Shown: piece after piece, positions 14,465-22,804 of the stretch
Layout of the letters: the number at the start of each line of letters is the position of its first letter
Position numbering within the stretch: position 1 is the stretch's first letter
From: Microvirga aerophila
GTDB taxonomy: Bacteria > Pseudomonadota > Alphaproteobacteria > Rhizobiales > Beijerinckiaceae
DNA: 43,616 bases
Direction: 5' to 3'
NCBI RefSeq assembly: GCF_003332305.1
Contig: NZ_QOIO01000048.1
Coordinates: 1-43,616 of the forward strand
Notes under the pieces: generated by a model
Seen by the model: only the letters and a program-made list of their open reading frames with translations
Databases searched by the model: none
Told to the model about the DNA's origin: nothing
Program-made: the position numbers and the translations under genes

Positions 14465-15886
14465 TTAGCCCAAGACCGCGTTCTCCAATTGCAATCTGAG
14501 CTGTTCCAGGCGGTAACCCTCGCCGTATCCCATTCCCACTGTGCGGGAACCCCAACCACCGATAGCGTCCTGAATGTCCTGAGGCGCATTCGCGTGGCGC
14601 AGACGGTCCCGCATGGCGTGACGGAAGGAATGGCTTGTTTTGTCTGTCTTGGTCACAGTCTGGAGCCATTTGTTGATGGTATTGGAGGCGTGCGTGGCCT
14701 TGATCGAGCCATCTGAAGCATACCTTGGAAACAGCCAGCCGTTCTTGTGACCGAGCTTTCTGCTGGCTTCCGAGGCTCTCTGAGCCGCCGATAACGCGAT
14801 CCCGACCAATGGCACCTTGCGTTCGCTGGCGTCCGTCTTGAGTGTCCTGCCGAGCTTCTGATGAGGCCTTATGTGGATGTGCGGCGTTGCATGGTTCAGC
14901 ACTACGTCCTCAACCCTCAGGCCCACGATCTCACCCAGCCGCGCACCTGTGTCCGCCTGAAGGGCAATGATGTGACGGATATCGTCATCGTGTTCCTGAC
15001 AGGCCTTACCGATGGTCCAAAGCTCCTCGGCGGTGAACGGCTCTCGGCTTTCAGCGTCGTGGTCCTCGTTCACGATGCGAAGCTTCTCAAACGGATTCTT
15101 CACTGAACCGAGGTCAAACTCTATCAGGCCCACGTTGAGAACAGCCTTGATCCGGTTGATCTCCCGCCTCACTGTCCCGGTCTTGCCGCCCCTGGCAACG
15201 AGATGCTCCCGAACCGCGTTGGCATGCTCCCGCCGGTACACGTTCAGAGGGAAGTCACCCACCGCTGCGATGACATGCTGAATAGCGCGCCGGGTATCCT
15301 TGGCGAACTTCCCCTGTTCACCCTTGTCATGGTTCTTGAGATAGACCTCCAAAGCATCGGTCAGGAGGACACGGTGCTTCTTCGGGTCGTCCATCACAAG
15401 GCGGACGGCTTCCTTCTCTACGGGGGTGTAGAACGACTCGGGTGGGAACATGGAGCCGAAGTTCTCATCGTTCCGTGCCCTCTGATAGTCACTGTATCGA
15501 GAACCAAAATAGTCGTCGAGAACGTCCACAATGTTCCCGTAGGCGATCTGGTCGGCACGAAAGCCATCGCCCGCAGCCAGACCGAGCTTCTCGATGAGCG
15601 CTTCAGCGCCCTCCCGCGCCTGAATGGTAGTCAGACCCAATCTCTGGCCTTCAGAGGATCTCAGGGATGCCCAAAGCGCATCATCCTTGGCCGCAAGTGC
15701 CGCAATCTTCTGCGCCGCTACCTGGGGCTGGTTTGTTTGCAGGCTGACCCTGCGATGAAGCTTCCCGCCGTAATGGCCCCGCAGATCTTCAGGGATTCGT
15801 CTGTAATAGAAATACACTCCCTTCTTCAGGAGCGAGTAGCGGACTGTCACGGCAAAAAACCCTGTATCGAGCAAACAAAAACCCAC
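14465..15886 (-). CDS. Tyrosine recombinase / integrase of the element
   Basis: 473 residues from ATG 15886; a GTG at 15853 (VTVRYSLL) is an alternative start that would keep every domain. Residues about 18-76 form a DUF6538-like arm-binding domain (YFYYRRIPEDLRG), 175-270 the core-binding domain and 285-470 the catalytic domain with R316 in TGARLGE, a Lys near 350, H419 and R422 in HSFRH, W445 in the usual His position and nucleophile Y454. It lies between the cargo and the tRNA-Leu att site, the normal place for a tRNA-directed integrase. Its start lies next to the arm-type boxes at 15890-15908, so the integrase may repress its own gene. Confidence 0.93.
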   Translation of the reverse strand: MGFCLLDTGFFAVTVRYSLLKKGVYFYYRRIPEDLRGHYGGKLHRRVSLQTNQPQVAAQKIAALAAKDDALWASLRSSEGQRLGLTTIQAREGAEALIEKLGLAAGDGFRADQIAYGNIVDVLDDYFGSRYSDYQRARNDENFGSMFPPESFYTPVEKEAVRLVMDDPKKHRVLLTDALEVYLKNHDKGEQGKFAKDTRRAIQHVIAAVGDFPLNVYRREHANAVREHLVARGGKTGTVRREINRIKAVLNVGLIEFDLGSVKNPFEKLRIVNEDHDAESREPFTAEELWTIGKACQEHDDDIRHIIALQADTGARLGEIVGLRVEDVVLNHATPHIHIRPHQKLGRTLKTDASERKVPLVGIALSAAQRASEASRKLGHKNGWLFPRYASDGSIKATHASNTINKWLQTVTKTDKTSHSFRHAMRDRLRHANAPQDIQDAIGGWGSRTVGMGYGEGYRLEQLRLQLENAVLG

Positions 15887-15889
15887 GGC

Positions 15890-15908
15890 GTATCACCTCG
15901 TGTATCAC
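15890..15908 (+). promoter_or_regulatory. Putative integrase arm-type site, right end
   Basis: GTATCACCTCGTGTATCAC, two GTATCAC boxes with a 12-bp period, differs at one base from the site at 3131-3149 and has the same orientation. It lies 60 bp inside the att core and 4 bp before the integrase ATG, so occupancy would also cover the int promoter region. Confidence 0.6.
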
Positions 15909-15968
15909 CACGAGCGCCGTGCAATCGGCCCTAAGACACTGGGAATAATGGCGAAACCAAGATGAACT

Positions 15969-15988
15969 TGGTGCCCCTGGCCGGGATC
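15969..15988. other. Attachment site core, right copy (tRNA 3' end)
   Basis: TGGTGCCCCTGGCCGG followed by G and ATC, the complement of the acceptor and T-arm end of the tRNA-Leu gene. It is the partner of 3044-3063. Confidence 0.8.
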
Positions 15989-16053
15989 GAACCAGCACTC
16001 CTTGCGGAACTCGATTTTGAGTCGAGCGCGTCTACCAATTCCGCCACAGGGGC
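15969..16053 (-). tRNA. tRNA-Leu, anticodon CAA
   Basis: 85-nt gene read on the minus strand, starting GCCCCTGTGG and ending GGGGCACCA with the CCA encoded. The acceptor stem pairs GCCCCTG with CAGGGGC. The anticodon stem CTCGA/TCGAG closes the loop CTCAAAA, giving anticodon CAA (Leu, codon UUG). A long variable arm as in class II tRNAs and the GGTTCGATCC T-arm are present. Its 3' end is the integration site of the element, and the element keeps the gene intact. Confidence 0.95.
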
Positions 16054-16203
16054 AAGGAATTGCCGAGTAGCATGCACGGGGAAGCGCGGTCAATCACGGA
16101 AGTGCGTAGGCACGCCGCATCCTGGCCTCTCGCCAGCGGCCTCGGCTTGTGCTCAAAGGGGCTGGGCCGAATGGCCTGGACCTCTCAACGCCTTCGGTAT
16201 TTC

Positions 16204-16785
16204 ATGCTCAGACGCCTCTATGACTGGACCCTTTCGCTCGCGGCCAAGCCTTCGGCTCCCTATGCGCTGGCCGCCGTGTCCTTTGCGGAGAGCTCCTTCT
16301 TCCCCATCCCGCCCGATGTGATGCTGGTGCCGATGATGCTGGCCCGGCCCGATCGGGCCTGGTTCTACGCCCTCGTCTGCACGGCCGCGTCCGTCGTCGG
16401 AGGGGTGCTCGGCTACATGATCGGCCTGCTGCTCTACGATTCCATCGGCGCGTGGCTGTTCCAGCTTTACGGGCTGACCGAGGGAGCAGAGTCGTTCCGG
16501 CATGCTTACGCGGAATACGGCCACTGGGTCATCCTGCTCAAGGGCCTTACGCCAATCCCCTACAAGCTGGTCACCATCACGTCCGGCTTTGCAGGCTACA
16601 GCCTGTTCTGGTTCGTGGTGCTGTCCATCGTCACCCGGGGAGCCCGGTTCTTTTTCATCGCCTTGCTGATGACCCGATACGGGCCCACCATCAAGGGCTT
16701 CATCGATCGCCACTTCAATGCCGTCGCGGCCGGTGCTGTCACGGCGATCATCGGCGGCTTCGTGGCCTTCCGTTATCTTTTCTAA
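16204..16785 (+). CDS. DedA/YqaA-family membrane protein
   Basis: 193 residues from ATG 16204 (MLRRLYDWTLSL); an earlier ATG at 16171 is possible. It has the family motif FAESSFFPIPPDVML (about residues 27-41) and KGLTPIPYKLV (about 118-128), with four to five membrane helices. DedA proteins are inner-membrane transporters, several of which recycle undecaprenyl phosphate or other lipids. The dsbB start follows 10 bp after the stop and its ribosome site overlaps this stop, so the two genes are cotranscribed. This is the first chromosomal gene after the tRNA. Confidence 0.88.
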   Translation: MLRRLYDWTLSLAAKPSAPYALAAVSFAESSFFPIPPDVMLVPMMLARPDRAWFYALVCTAASVVGGVLGYMIGLLLYDSIGAWLFQLYGLTEGAESFRHAYAEYGHWVILLKGLTPIPYKLVTITSGFAGYSLFWFVVLSIVTRGARFFFIALLMTRYGPTIKGFIDRHFNAVAAGAVTAIIGGFVAFRYLF

Positions 16786-16795
16786 GGAGACGGCG

Positions 16796-17341
16796 ATGAG
16801 AGTGGGACTGACGGCCCGTCACGCGGCGCTCACCATCGCGCTCGCAGCCGCCGCGACCATCGGCGGAGCGCTCGTCTTCGAGCATGCCTGGGGCTATCAG
16901 CCCTGCAAGCTCTGCCTCATTCAGCGGAACCCTTACTACATCGCCATCCCGCTTGCCCTCGTGACCGCCTTGATGCCGGCGCGCTGGACGCGGGCGGCCT
17001 TATGGCTTCTGGCACTGGTCTTTGTGGCCAGCGCAGGCCTGGGAGCCTACCATTCCGGCGTCGAATGGGGGTTCTGGCCTGGACCGAGCGATTGCGGTGG
17101 CGGGACGGCCTCGAGCGCCGGAAACGTTGGCGACTTCCTCAATCAGCTTCAGTCCACCCGGGTGGTCAGCTGCACGGAGGCTGCCTGGCGCTTCCTCGGC
17201 CTGTCGCTGGCCGGTTGGAACGTGCTGATCTCATTAGATCTGGCGCTCTTTGCCGTCTGGGCAGCCCGTAGATCCGCAGGCGTCAGGGCGGCAGCGTTGG
17301 CGCCGAAGGCGTCTTACGGCTCCAGCTCGCTGTCCCAGTAG
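16796..17341 (+). CDS. dsbB: Disulfide bond formation protein DsbB family
   Basis: 181 residues from ATG 16796 with AAGGAG upstream. Four membrane helices. The periplasmic Cys pairs are visible: PCKLC near residue 40 (the first pair, next to the quinone site) and C101/C119 in the second loop (SDCGGG ... VVSCTEA). DsbB-type proteins re-oxidise DsbA with quinones. The last 28 bp overlap, tail to tail, the HNH gene on the other strand. Confidence 0.88.
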   Translation: MRVGLTARHAALTIALAAAATIGGALVFEHAWGYQPCKLCLIQRNPYYIAIPLALVTALMPARWTRAALWLLALVFVASAGLGAYHSGVEWGFWPGPSDCGGGTASSAGNVGDFLNQLQSTRVVSCTEAAWRFLGLSLAGWNVLISLDLALFAVWAARRSAGVRAAALAPKASYGSSSLSQ

Positions 17342-17883
17342 AGATAGTCCATCCAGCTGTCGTGCAGGTAGTTGGGCGGGAAGAGGCGGCCGTTGGAATG
17401 CAGGTCGTGGAGCGTGGGGGCGAACGGGCTCTGCTTCGGCCACATGGCCACGTCCCGGGGAAGGTGGTCGGCTTTCCTGAGGTTGCAGGGCGCGCAGGCG
17501 GCAACCACGTTTTCCCAGGTCGTCTGCCCGCCCTTGGAGCGGGGAATGACGTGATCGAAGGTCAGGTCCTCGCGATTGCCACAATACTGGCAGGTGAAGC
17601 GATCGCGCAGGAAGACGTTGAAGCGGGTGAAGGCCGGGTGTCTCGAAGGCTTGACGTAGGTCTTGAGTGAAATCACCGAGGGGAGGCGGATTTCGAAGGT
17701 CGGACTTCGTACGACCTTATCGTATTCGGACACGATATTGACCCGGTCGAGGAAAACCGCCTTGATCGCATCCTGCCAGCACCAGATGGACAAGGGATAA
17801 TAACTCAAAGGCCGGAAGTCGGCATTGAGGACGAGGGCCGGGCAGGCCTCCGGTCGCACAACAGGCTGGACGTGTATCGTCAC
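17314..17883 (-). CDS. HNH endonuclease-domain protein
   Basis: 189 residues from GTG 17883, preceded by GGAGGTGAG. The HNH domain covers about residues 95-145 with CQYCG, the FDHVIPRSKGG signature and the second zinc pair in CAPCN. The N-terminal segment (ALVLNADFRPLSYYPLSIW) is the typical start of this widely conserved alphaproteobacterial family, whose role is not established but may lie in DNA repair or restriction of foreign DNA. It is a chromosomal gene, not part of the island, and unrelated to ZorE beyond the domain. Confidence 0.88.
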   Translation of the reverse strand: MTIHVQPVVRPEACPALVLNADFRPLSYYPLSIWCWQDAIKAVFLDRVNIVSEYDKVVRSPTFEIRLPSVISLKTYVKPSRHPAFTRFNVFLRDRFTCQYCGNREDLTFDHVIPRSKGGQTTWENVVAACAPCNLRKADHLPRDVAMWPKQSPFAPTLHDLHSNGRLFPPNYLHDSWMDYLYWDSELEP

Positions 17884-18060
17884 CTCACCTCCTCAAGCAG
17901 AGAAGATCATACCCCGTTGTCATTAAACTAGGTCAGCGTGACGTTGTTGTGAAGCGCCGCGCGTCCGACGTCTATGCCGCACCCACAGGAAAACGCGGAT
18001 GTATGGCGAGGGTATGGCTGATATGAGTGAATACCCTCCCTGCGTGTCCCTGGCAGCCCG

Positions 18061-18579
18061 ATGAGCATCCTCCAAGACGCCCTAGCCTGGATCGAGCCCG
18101 CCGTTGCCGCCTACGGCGCCTTTGCGCTTTTCCTCATCATTTACCTCGAATCTTTCGGGGTCCCGTTGCCGGGGGAAAGCTCCCTCATCGCCGCCGCGCT
18201 CCTGGCGTCCCGGGGGGATCTGGCCATCGGGCACGTGTTCCTGGCCGCCTGGCTCGGGGGCGTGCTGGGCGACAGCACAGGCTATCTCATCGGCCGGTTC
18301 GGCGGGCGGCGGCTGCTGCAAAGGTTCGGGTCCTGGGTGAAGCTCACCCCGGAGCGCCTCGCCCGGCTGGAGGAGATGGCCCGCAGGCGGGGCTTCCTCA
18401 TGGTGCTGACGGCCCGGTTCATCGTCGTGCTGCGGCAGCTCAACGGCCTGGTGGCGGGTTCCATCGGGATGCCGTGGACCCACTTCGTTGTGGCCAACAT
18501 TTTGGGCGCAGCCCTCTGGGCGGGGCTATGGACCCTCGGGCCCTACTTCTTCACGGATGTGTTTCACCGCTGGCTTTAG
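18061..18579 (+). CDS. DedA-family membrane protein
   Basis: 172 residues with the family signature LESFGVPLPGESSL (about 30-43), GDSTGYLIGRFGG (about 70-82) and an R-F-I-V-V-L-R-Q-L-N-G-L-V-A-G segment near 119-133. About four membrane helices. It is shorter than the classical E. coli DedA (219 residues) but within the range of the family. It probably moves lipid carriers or ions across the inner membrane. No strong ribosome site is seen before the ATG. It faces the convergent hbd gene. Confidence 0.88.
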   Translation: MSILQDALAWIEPAVAAYGAFALFLIIYLESFGVPLPGESSLIAAALLASRGDLAIGHVFLAAWLGGVLGDSTGYLIGRFGGRRLLQRFGSWVKLTPERLARLEEMARRRGFLMVLTARFIVVLRQLNGLVAGSIGMPWTHFVVANILGAALWAGLWTLGPYFFTDVFHRWL

Positions 18580-18600
18580 GGCCGGACGCGGGGACATTCC

Positions 18601-19482
18601 TCAGCGGGTCGGAACGGGCTTTTCGCCGCGATAGTCATAGAAGCCGCGCTTTGCCTTTCGCCCAAGCCAGCCGGCCTCAACGTATTTCACCAGCAGCGGG
18701 CAGGGGCGGTACTTGGAATCGGCCAAGCCTTCGTGGAGCACCTGCATGATCGACAAGCAGGTGTCGAGGCCAATGAAATCCGCGAGCTGGAGCGGGCCCA
18801 TGGGATGGTTCGCGCCCAGGCGCATGGCCGTGTCGATGGCGTCGACGGAGCCCACGCCCTCATAGAGCGTATAGATCGCCTCGTTGATCATCGGCAGCAG
18901 GATGCGGTTGACGATGAAGGCCGGAAAATCCTCCGCGACCGTCACGGTCTTGCCGAGCTTGCCGATGAACTCCTTGGCCGATTCGTAGGTCGGGTCTTCC
19001 GTTGCGATGCCGCGGATCAGCTCCACGAGCTGCATCACGGGCACCGGGTTCATGAAGTGAATCCCGATGAAGCGCTCCGGCCTGTCCGTCGAGGCGGCCA
19101 GGCGCGTGATGGAGATGGAGGAGGTGTTCGTGGCGATCATCGCATCCGGGCGAAGAGACGGGCACAGATTGGTGAAGATCTTGCGCTTGACCTCTTCATT
19201 CTCGGTCGCAGCCTCGATCACGAGGTCACAGGCTCCGAGGTCGTCATAGGTGACGGCAGGCTGGATCCGGGAAAGTGCGGCCTGGCGGGCGCTGTCGGTG
19301 ATGGCCTCCTTGGCGACTTGGCGCGCCATGTTGCCGGTGATGGTGGCCAGCCCTGTGTTGATCCGCTCTTCGGACACATCGTGAAGGCGAACATCGAGAC
19401 CCGCAAGGGAGCACACATGGGCGATGCCGCTGCCCATCTGACCGGCTCCGATCACGCCAATGGTTTTAATCTCGATGCTCAT
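18601..19482 (-). CDS. 3-hydroxybutyryl-CoA dehydrogenase
   Basis: 293 residues, normal for the monofunctional enzyme. The N-terminal Rossmann domain has GVIGAGQMGSGIA (about 8-20) and the catalytic His in GIHFMNPVP; the C-terminal helical domain has NRILLPMINEA and GLDTCLSIM. It interconverts 3-hydroxyacyl-CoA and 3-oxoacyl-CoA with NAD(P), in PHB or fatty-acid metabolism. It lies downstream of etfB-etfA on the same strand, a common arrangement in Rhizobiales, with an intrinsic terminator between etfA and this gene. Confidence 0.93.
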   Translation of the reverse strand: MSIEIKTIGVIGAGQMGSGIAHVCSLAGLDVRLHDVSEERINTGLATITGNMARQVAKEAITDSARQAALSRIQPAVTYDDLGACDLVIEAATENEEVKRKIFTNLCPSLRPDAMIATNTSSISITRLAASTDRPERFIGIHFMNPVPVMQLVELIRGIATEDPTYESAKEFIGKLGKTVTVAEDFPAFIVNRILLPMINEAIYTLYEGVGSVDAIDTAMRLGANHPMGPLQLADFIGLDTCLSIMQVLHEGLADSKYRPCPLLVKYVEAGWLGRKAKRGFYDYRGEKPVPTR

Positions 19483-19512
19483 CTTGCCTGCCGCCTCGGA
19501 CGTCGTACCCGC

Positions 19513-19542
19513 AAAAAATTCCCGGGCGGGAAACCCGCCCGG
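19513..19542 (-). terminator. Intrinsic terminator after etfA
   Basis: On the minus strand a perfect 9-bp stem CCGGGCGGG/CCCGCCCGG with a TTT loop is followed by GAATTTTTT. It lies 20 bp after the etfA stop and before the hbd start. Confidence 0.85.
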
Positions 19543-19561
19543 ACAGTTGTTATTCCTGACC

Positions 19562-20506
19562 TTATTGACCGGCTTTGGTCAACTCCTCCTCTAGTTGGGG
19601 GAGGATGGTGAAGAGGTCGCCGACGAGGCCGTAATCCGCAACCTGGAAGATGGGGGCTTCCTCGTCCTTGTTGATCGCAACGATCACCTTGGAGTCCTTT
19701 ATACCGGCCAGATGCTGAATGGCCCCTGAAATGCCCACTGCGATGTACAGATCCGGCGCCACCACCTTGCCGGTCTGGCCGACCTGCCAGTCGTTGGGCG
19801 CATAGCCCGCATCGACTGCGGCACGGCTCGCGCCCATGGCGGCGCCGAGCCTGTCGGCGATCGGCTCCAGGTACTTGGTGAAGTTCTCGGACGAGCCGAG
19901 CGAGCGTCCTCCCGAGATAATGATGCGCGCCGAGGTCAGCTCGGGCCGGTCGCTTTGGGCGATCTCCTCGCCCTTGAAGCTCGACACTCCCGGATCCTCG
20001 GTTGCGGTCACCGTCTCGATGGAGGCTGATCCGCCTTCGCCGGCCGGCTGGAACGCGGCGGTGCGAACGGTGATCACTTTCTTGGCGTCGGTGGCCTGCA
20101 CGGTCTGGATCGCGTTGCCGGCATAGATCGGCCGCTCGAAGGTGTCGGGTCCGACGACCTTGATGATGTCGGACACCTGCATCACGTCGAGAAGCGCGGC
20201 CACGCGGGGCATCACGTTCTTGCCCGTGGTGGTCGCGGGCGCAACGAGCGCGTCATAGGAACCGGCCAGCGATACGATGAGCGAAGCGGTCGGCTCGGCG
20301 AGCTGGTGCTCGTAGGCCGGTGCATCGGCGAGCAGCACCTTCTCGACGCCGTCGAGCTTCGAGGCGGCCTCGGCGGCCGCGCGGGCGTTCGATCCAACGA
20401 CCAGCACATGAACGGGCGCGCCCAGCGCCGCGGCGGCGGAGAGGGCCTTGTGGGTGGCATCCTTCAGGTGAGCATTGTCGTGCTCGGCGATCAGCAACGT
20501 GGTCAT
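19562..20506 (-). CDS. etfA: Electron transfer flavoprotein alpha subunit
   Basis: 314 residues, standard for EtfA. The N-terminal domain precedes the FAD-binding C-terminal domain, which shows ISGGRSLGS, VGQTGKVVAPDLYIAVGISG and SGAIQHLAGIKDSKVIVAIN, and the closing DYGLVGDLF. With EtfB it carries electrons from acyl-CoA dehydrogenases to ETF:ubiquinone oxidoreductase. A GGGAGACGG site precedes the ATG. It follows etfB by 13 bp in one operon. Confidence 0.97.
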   Translation of the reverse strand: MTTLLIAEHDNAHLKDATHKALSAAAALGAPVHVLVVGSNARAAAEAASKLDGVEKVLLADAPAYEHQLAEPTASLIVSLAGSYDALVAPATTTGKNVMPRVAALLDVMQVSDIIKVVGPDTFERPIYAGNAIQTVQATDAKKVITVRTAAFQPAGEGGSASIETVTATEDPGVSSFKGEEIAQSDRPELTSARIIISGGRSLGSSENFTKYLEPIADRLGAAMGASRAAVDAGYAPNDWQVGQTGKVVAPDLYIAVGISGAIQHLAGIKDSKVIVAINKDEEAPIFQVADYGLVGDLFTILPQLEEELTKAGQ

Positions 20507-20519
20507 TGTTCCGTCTCCC

Positions 20520-21269
20520 TTACAGCACGCCTGCTTCGACTTTGAGCTTCTGGACCAGTTCGGCCACGGAAGCCACCTTCACGCCGGCCTTGCGGCCGCC
20601 GGGCTCGACGGTCTTCACCACCTTGAGGCGCGGCGCGATATCGACGCCGAGCGTTTCCGGCGAAGTTTCGTCGAGGGGCTTCTTCTTGGCCTTCATGATG
20701 TTGGGCAGGGATGCGTAGCGCGGCTCGTTGAGGCGCAGGTCCGTGGTGACGATAGCCGGCAGTTTCAGGCCCACCGTCTGCAACCCGCCATCGACCTCCC
20801 GGGTCACGTCGATGGTGCCTTCGCCCGGTGCGACCTTGAACGCGAAGGTGCCCTGCGGCCAGCCGAGGAGCGCCGCCAGCATCTGGCCGGTCTGGTTGGA
20901 ATCGTCGTCGATGGCCTGCTTGCCCATGATCACTAGATCGGGCTTTTCCTGCTCGATCACTTTTGCCAGGATCTTGGCGACGCCCAGCGGTTCGACGGTG
21001 GCGTCTGTCTTCACCAGGATGCCGCGATCAGCTCCCATGGCGAGGGCGGTGCGGATGGTCTCGCCCGCCTGCTGCGGGCCGATGGAGACCGCGACGATCT
21101 CGGTGGCCTTGCCCTGTTCCTTGAGGCGAACCGCTTCCTCGACGGCGATCTCGTCGAATGGGTTCATGGACATCTTGACGTTGGCGAGTTCCACGCCTGA
21201 GCCGTCGCTCTTCACCCGGATTTTCACGTTGTAGTCGACGACGCGCTTCACGCACACCAGAAGCTTCAT
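20520..21269 (-). CDS. etfB: Electron transfer flavoprotein beta subunit
   Basis: 249 residues, starting MKLLVCVKRVVDYNVKIRVK. The AMP-binding and recognition-loop region is visible (MSMNPFDEIAVEEAVRLKE, IMGKQAIDDDSNQTGQMLA). It forms the soluble ETF dimer with EtfA. It is the first gene of the etfB-etfA pair; an AGGA lies before the start and the promoter should be in the 100 bp up to the rhomboid gene. Confidence 0.97.
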   Translation of the reverse strand: MKLLVCVKRVVDYNVKIRVKSDGSGVELANVKMSMNPFDEIAVEEAVRLKEQGKATEIVAVSIGPQQAGETIRTALAMGADRGILVKTDATVEPLGVAKILAKVIEQEKPDLVIMGKQAIDDDSNQTGQMLAALLGWPQGTFAFKVAPGEGTIDVTREVDGGLQTVGLKLPAIVTTDLRLNEPRYASLPNIMKAKKKPLDETSPETLGVDIAPRLKVVKTVEPGGRKAGVKVASVAELVQKLKVEAGVL

Positions 21270-21373
21270 AATGTCTGTCCTCGTTGAAGGTCAGATCCGG
21301 GCCGGCTTGCGGCCGGCTCCCCGGATGGAGAGGAAAAGGAATGGAGCGGACCGTAGCGGCAGGCTCCTGATTG

Positions 21374-22081
21374 TCAACGCGGAGCCTGAAGTTCCTGCGC
21401 TTGGGCGCGCGCAAGGACCGGGTCGTAGCGGTGACGCATCAGAGGCGTGAGAATAGCGCCCACGACGAATCCGCCCAGATGCGCAAACCAGCCGACGCCG
21501 TCGTCAGCGCCGAAAAAGGCCGAGATGAATTGCAGAACGAACCAGAAGCCGATGGCCCAGTAGGCCGGAAGACGCAGCGGAATGCCTTTCAGGAACAGCC
21601 CCCAGATGCGCACCCGTGGATATAAGATGAGATAAGCCGCCACCACGCCCGAAACGCCGCCTGAGGCTCCGATCAGCGGTCGATGGGAAGCCGGGTCTAT
21701 GAAGGCATGCGTCAGGCTCGCCGCAGCTCCGCATATGAGGAAGAACGCGAGAAACCGCAGATGCCCCATGGCGTCCTCCACGTTGTCCCCGAAGACCCAG
21801 AGGAACAGCATGTTCCCCAGAAGGTGCAGGAGGGATCCGTGGAGGAAGATGTTTGTCACCAGGGTCAGCGGCTCGGACACGAACGGGAAGCCCTCGGGGA
21901 GGATTTCGGTGCCGAACAGAACCGACGGGATCAGGCCGAAGCCCGCCACCATGGCGTCCGGGCCCGGTGGGCCGAAGAAGGTGACCAAATAGACGACGAC
22001 GCAGGAGATCAGCACGGTTCTGGTGACGTAGGGAGTCTTCATGTTCTTCAGGGGCACGCCGTCATGAAGCGGCAGGAACAT
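21374..22081 (-). CDS. Rhomboid-family intramembrane serine protease
   Basis: 235 residues from ATG 22081, chosen because GAGGA lies just upstream; a longer frame would run into the next gene. Six membrane helices. The catalytic dyad is S140 in GASGGVSG and H201 in FAHLGG, with the HLLGNMLFLWVFG segment (86-98) of the L1/TM2 region. Rhomboids cut membrane proteins inside or next to the membrane; its substrate is unknown. Its start lies inside the translational neighbourhood of the cobalamin adenosyltransferase stop at 22092, so the two are coupled. Confidence 0.9.
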   Translation of the reverse strand: MFLPLHDGVPLKNMKTPYVTRTVLISCVVVYLVTFFGPPGPDAMVAGFGLIPSVLFGTEILPEGFPFVSEPLTLVTNIFLHGSLLHLLGNMLFLWVFGDNVEDAMGHLRFLAFFLICGAAASLTHAFIDPASHRPLIGASGGVSGVVAAYLILYPRVRIWGLFLKGIPLRLPAYWAIGFWFVLQFISAFFGADDGVGWFAHLGGFVVGAILTPLMRHRYDPVLARAQAQELQAPR

Positions 22082-22091
22082 GATCCGGTCC

Positions 22092-22667
22092 TCAGCGATT
22101 CTGCCCAGGAACCCAAAGTACGTCGAGGGCGCCCCGGTCATTGATGTAGCGTGACGCGACGAAAAGAAAATCGGAAAGCCGGTTCAGATATTTCACGGTC
22201 TCGGCCGAGACCTTTTCGTCCGGGCGGCTTGCAAGTTCGACCACGTGCCGCTCGGCGCGGCGGCAGACCGTTCTGGCAAGGTGAAGGGCAGCCGCGGCGG
22301 CGGTTCCTCCCGGTAGAACGAAGGACCGCAGGGGCGCCAGATGCCCGTTCAGCTGGTCGATTTCCTGCTCGAGCCGGTCGACCTGTCCTTGGGTGATGCG
22401 CAAGGGCGCATAGGGAAGGGGCTTGCCTGTCTCGACCGTCGCCAGATCCGACCCGAGATCGAACAGATCGTTCTGGATGCGGGCCAGCATCGGGTCGATC
22501 TCATGCTCCGCCGTATGGAGCCGGACCAGGCCCAAGCACGCATTCGTCTCGTCGACCGTGCCGAAGGCTTCGATGCGAAGATCGTATTTCGGCCGGCGTC
22601 CGCCTGCCGCCAGCGCGGTCGTCCCCTGGTCGCCTGTGCGGGTATAGATGCGATTGAGAACAACCAT
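22092..22667 (-). CDS. Cob(I)alamin adenosyltransferase, PduO type
   Basis: 191 residues. The N-terminal signature IYTRTGDQGTTALAAGGRRPK with the conserved Thr/Gly ATP-binding loop, then EAFGTVDETNACLG, and the C-terminal R-T-V-C-R-R-A-E-R segment and VKYLNRLSDFLFVASRY are all typical of PduO-type enzymes. It transfers the adenosyl group of ATP to cob(I)alamin to make coenzyme B12. Organisms of this group need B12 for methylmalonyl-CoA and ethylmalonyl-CoA mutases. It precedes the rhomboid gene. Confidence 0.93.
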   Translation of the reverse strand: MVVLNRIYTRTGDQGTTALAAGGRRPKYDLRIEAFGTVDETNACLGLVRLHTAEHEIDPMLARIQNDLFDLGSDLATVETGKPLPYAPLRITQGQVDRLEQEIDQLNGHLAPLRSFVLPGGTAAAAALHLARTVCRRAERHVVELASRPDEKVSAETVKYLNRLSDFLFVASRYINDRGALDVLWVPGQNR

Positions 22668-22804
22668 GGGAGGCCTTGAAAAGGTTGGTTTCGCTTAGCG
22701 CAGCGTGCGGAAAAGCGAGTCTTGTTTCACCAGAACGATGCGCTGCTTAGAGAGTAGGAGCACCGAATGAGCCCGAGAAGTGGAAGCCACTTCAAGTCCG
22801 GTGC

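Larger units (their letters stand above)
3044..15984. mobile_element. 12.9-kb integrative element in tRNA-Leu(CAA)
   Basis: The segment is bounded by direct repeats of the tRNA-Leu 3' end: TGGTGCCCCTGGCCGG at 3044-3059 and at 15969-15984, in the same orientation. Just inside each end is a pair of GTATCAC boxes (3131-3149 and 15890-15908). The integrase gene lies next to the tRNA end. The cargo is Zorya type II, a serine recombinase, a polymerase-like protein, regulators, an SRAP protein and small secreted proteins. There are no capsid, terminase, relaxase or type IV secretion genes, so it is neither a complete prophage nor a self-transmissible ICE. A defence island or satellite-type element is the best description. 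Confidence 0.8.

Noticed and set aside
21300..21330. GC-rich inverted repeat GCCGGC-N5-GCCGGC between etfB and the rhomboid gene
   Set aside because: No T-run follows on either strand, so it cannot be called a terminator with confidence.
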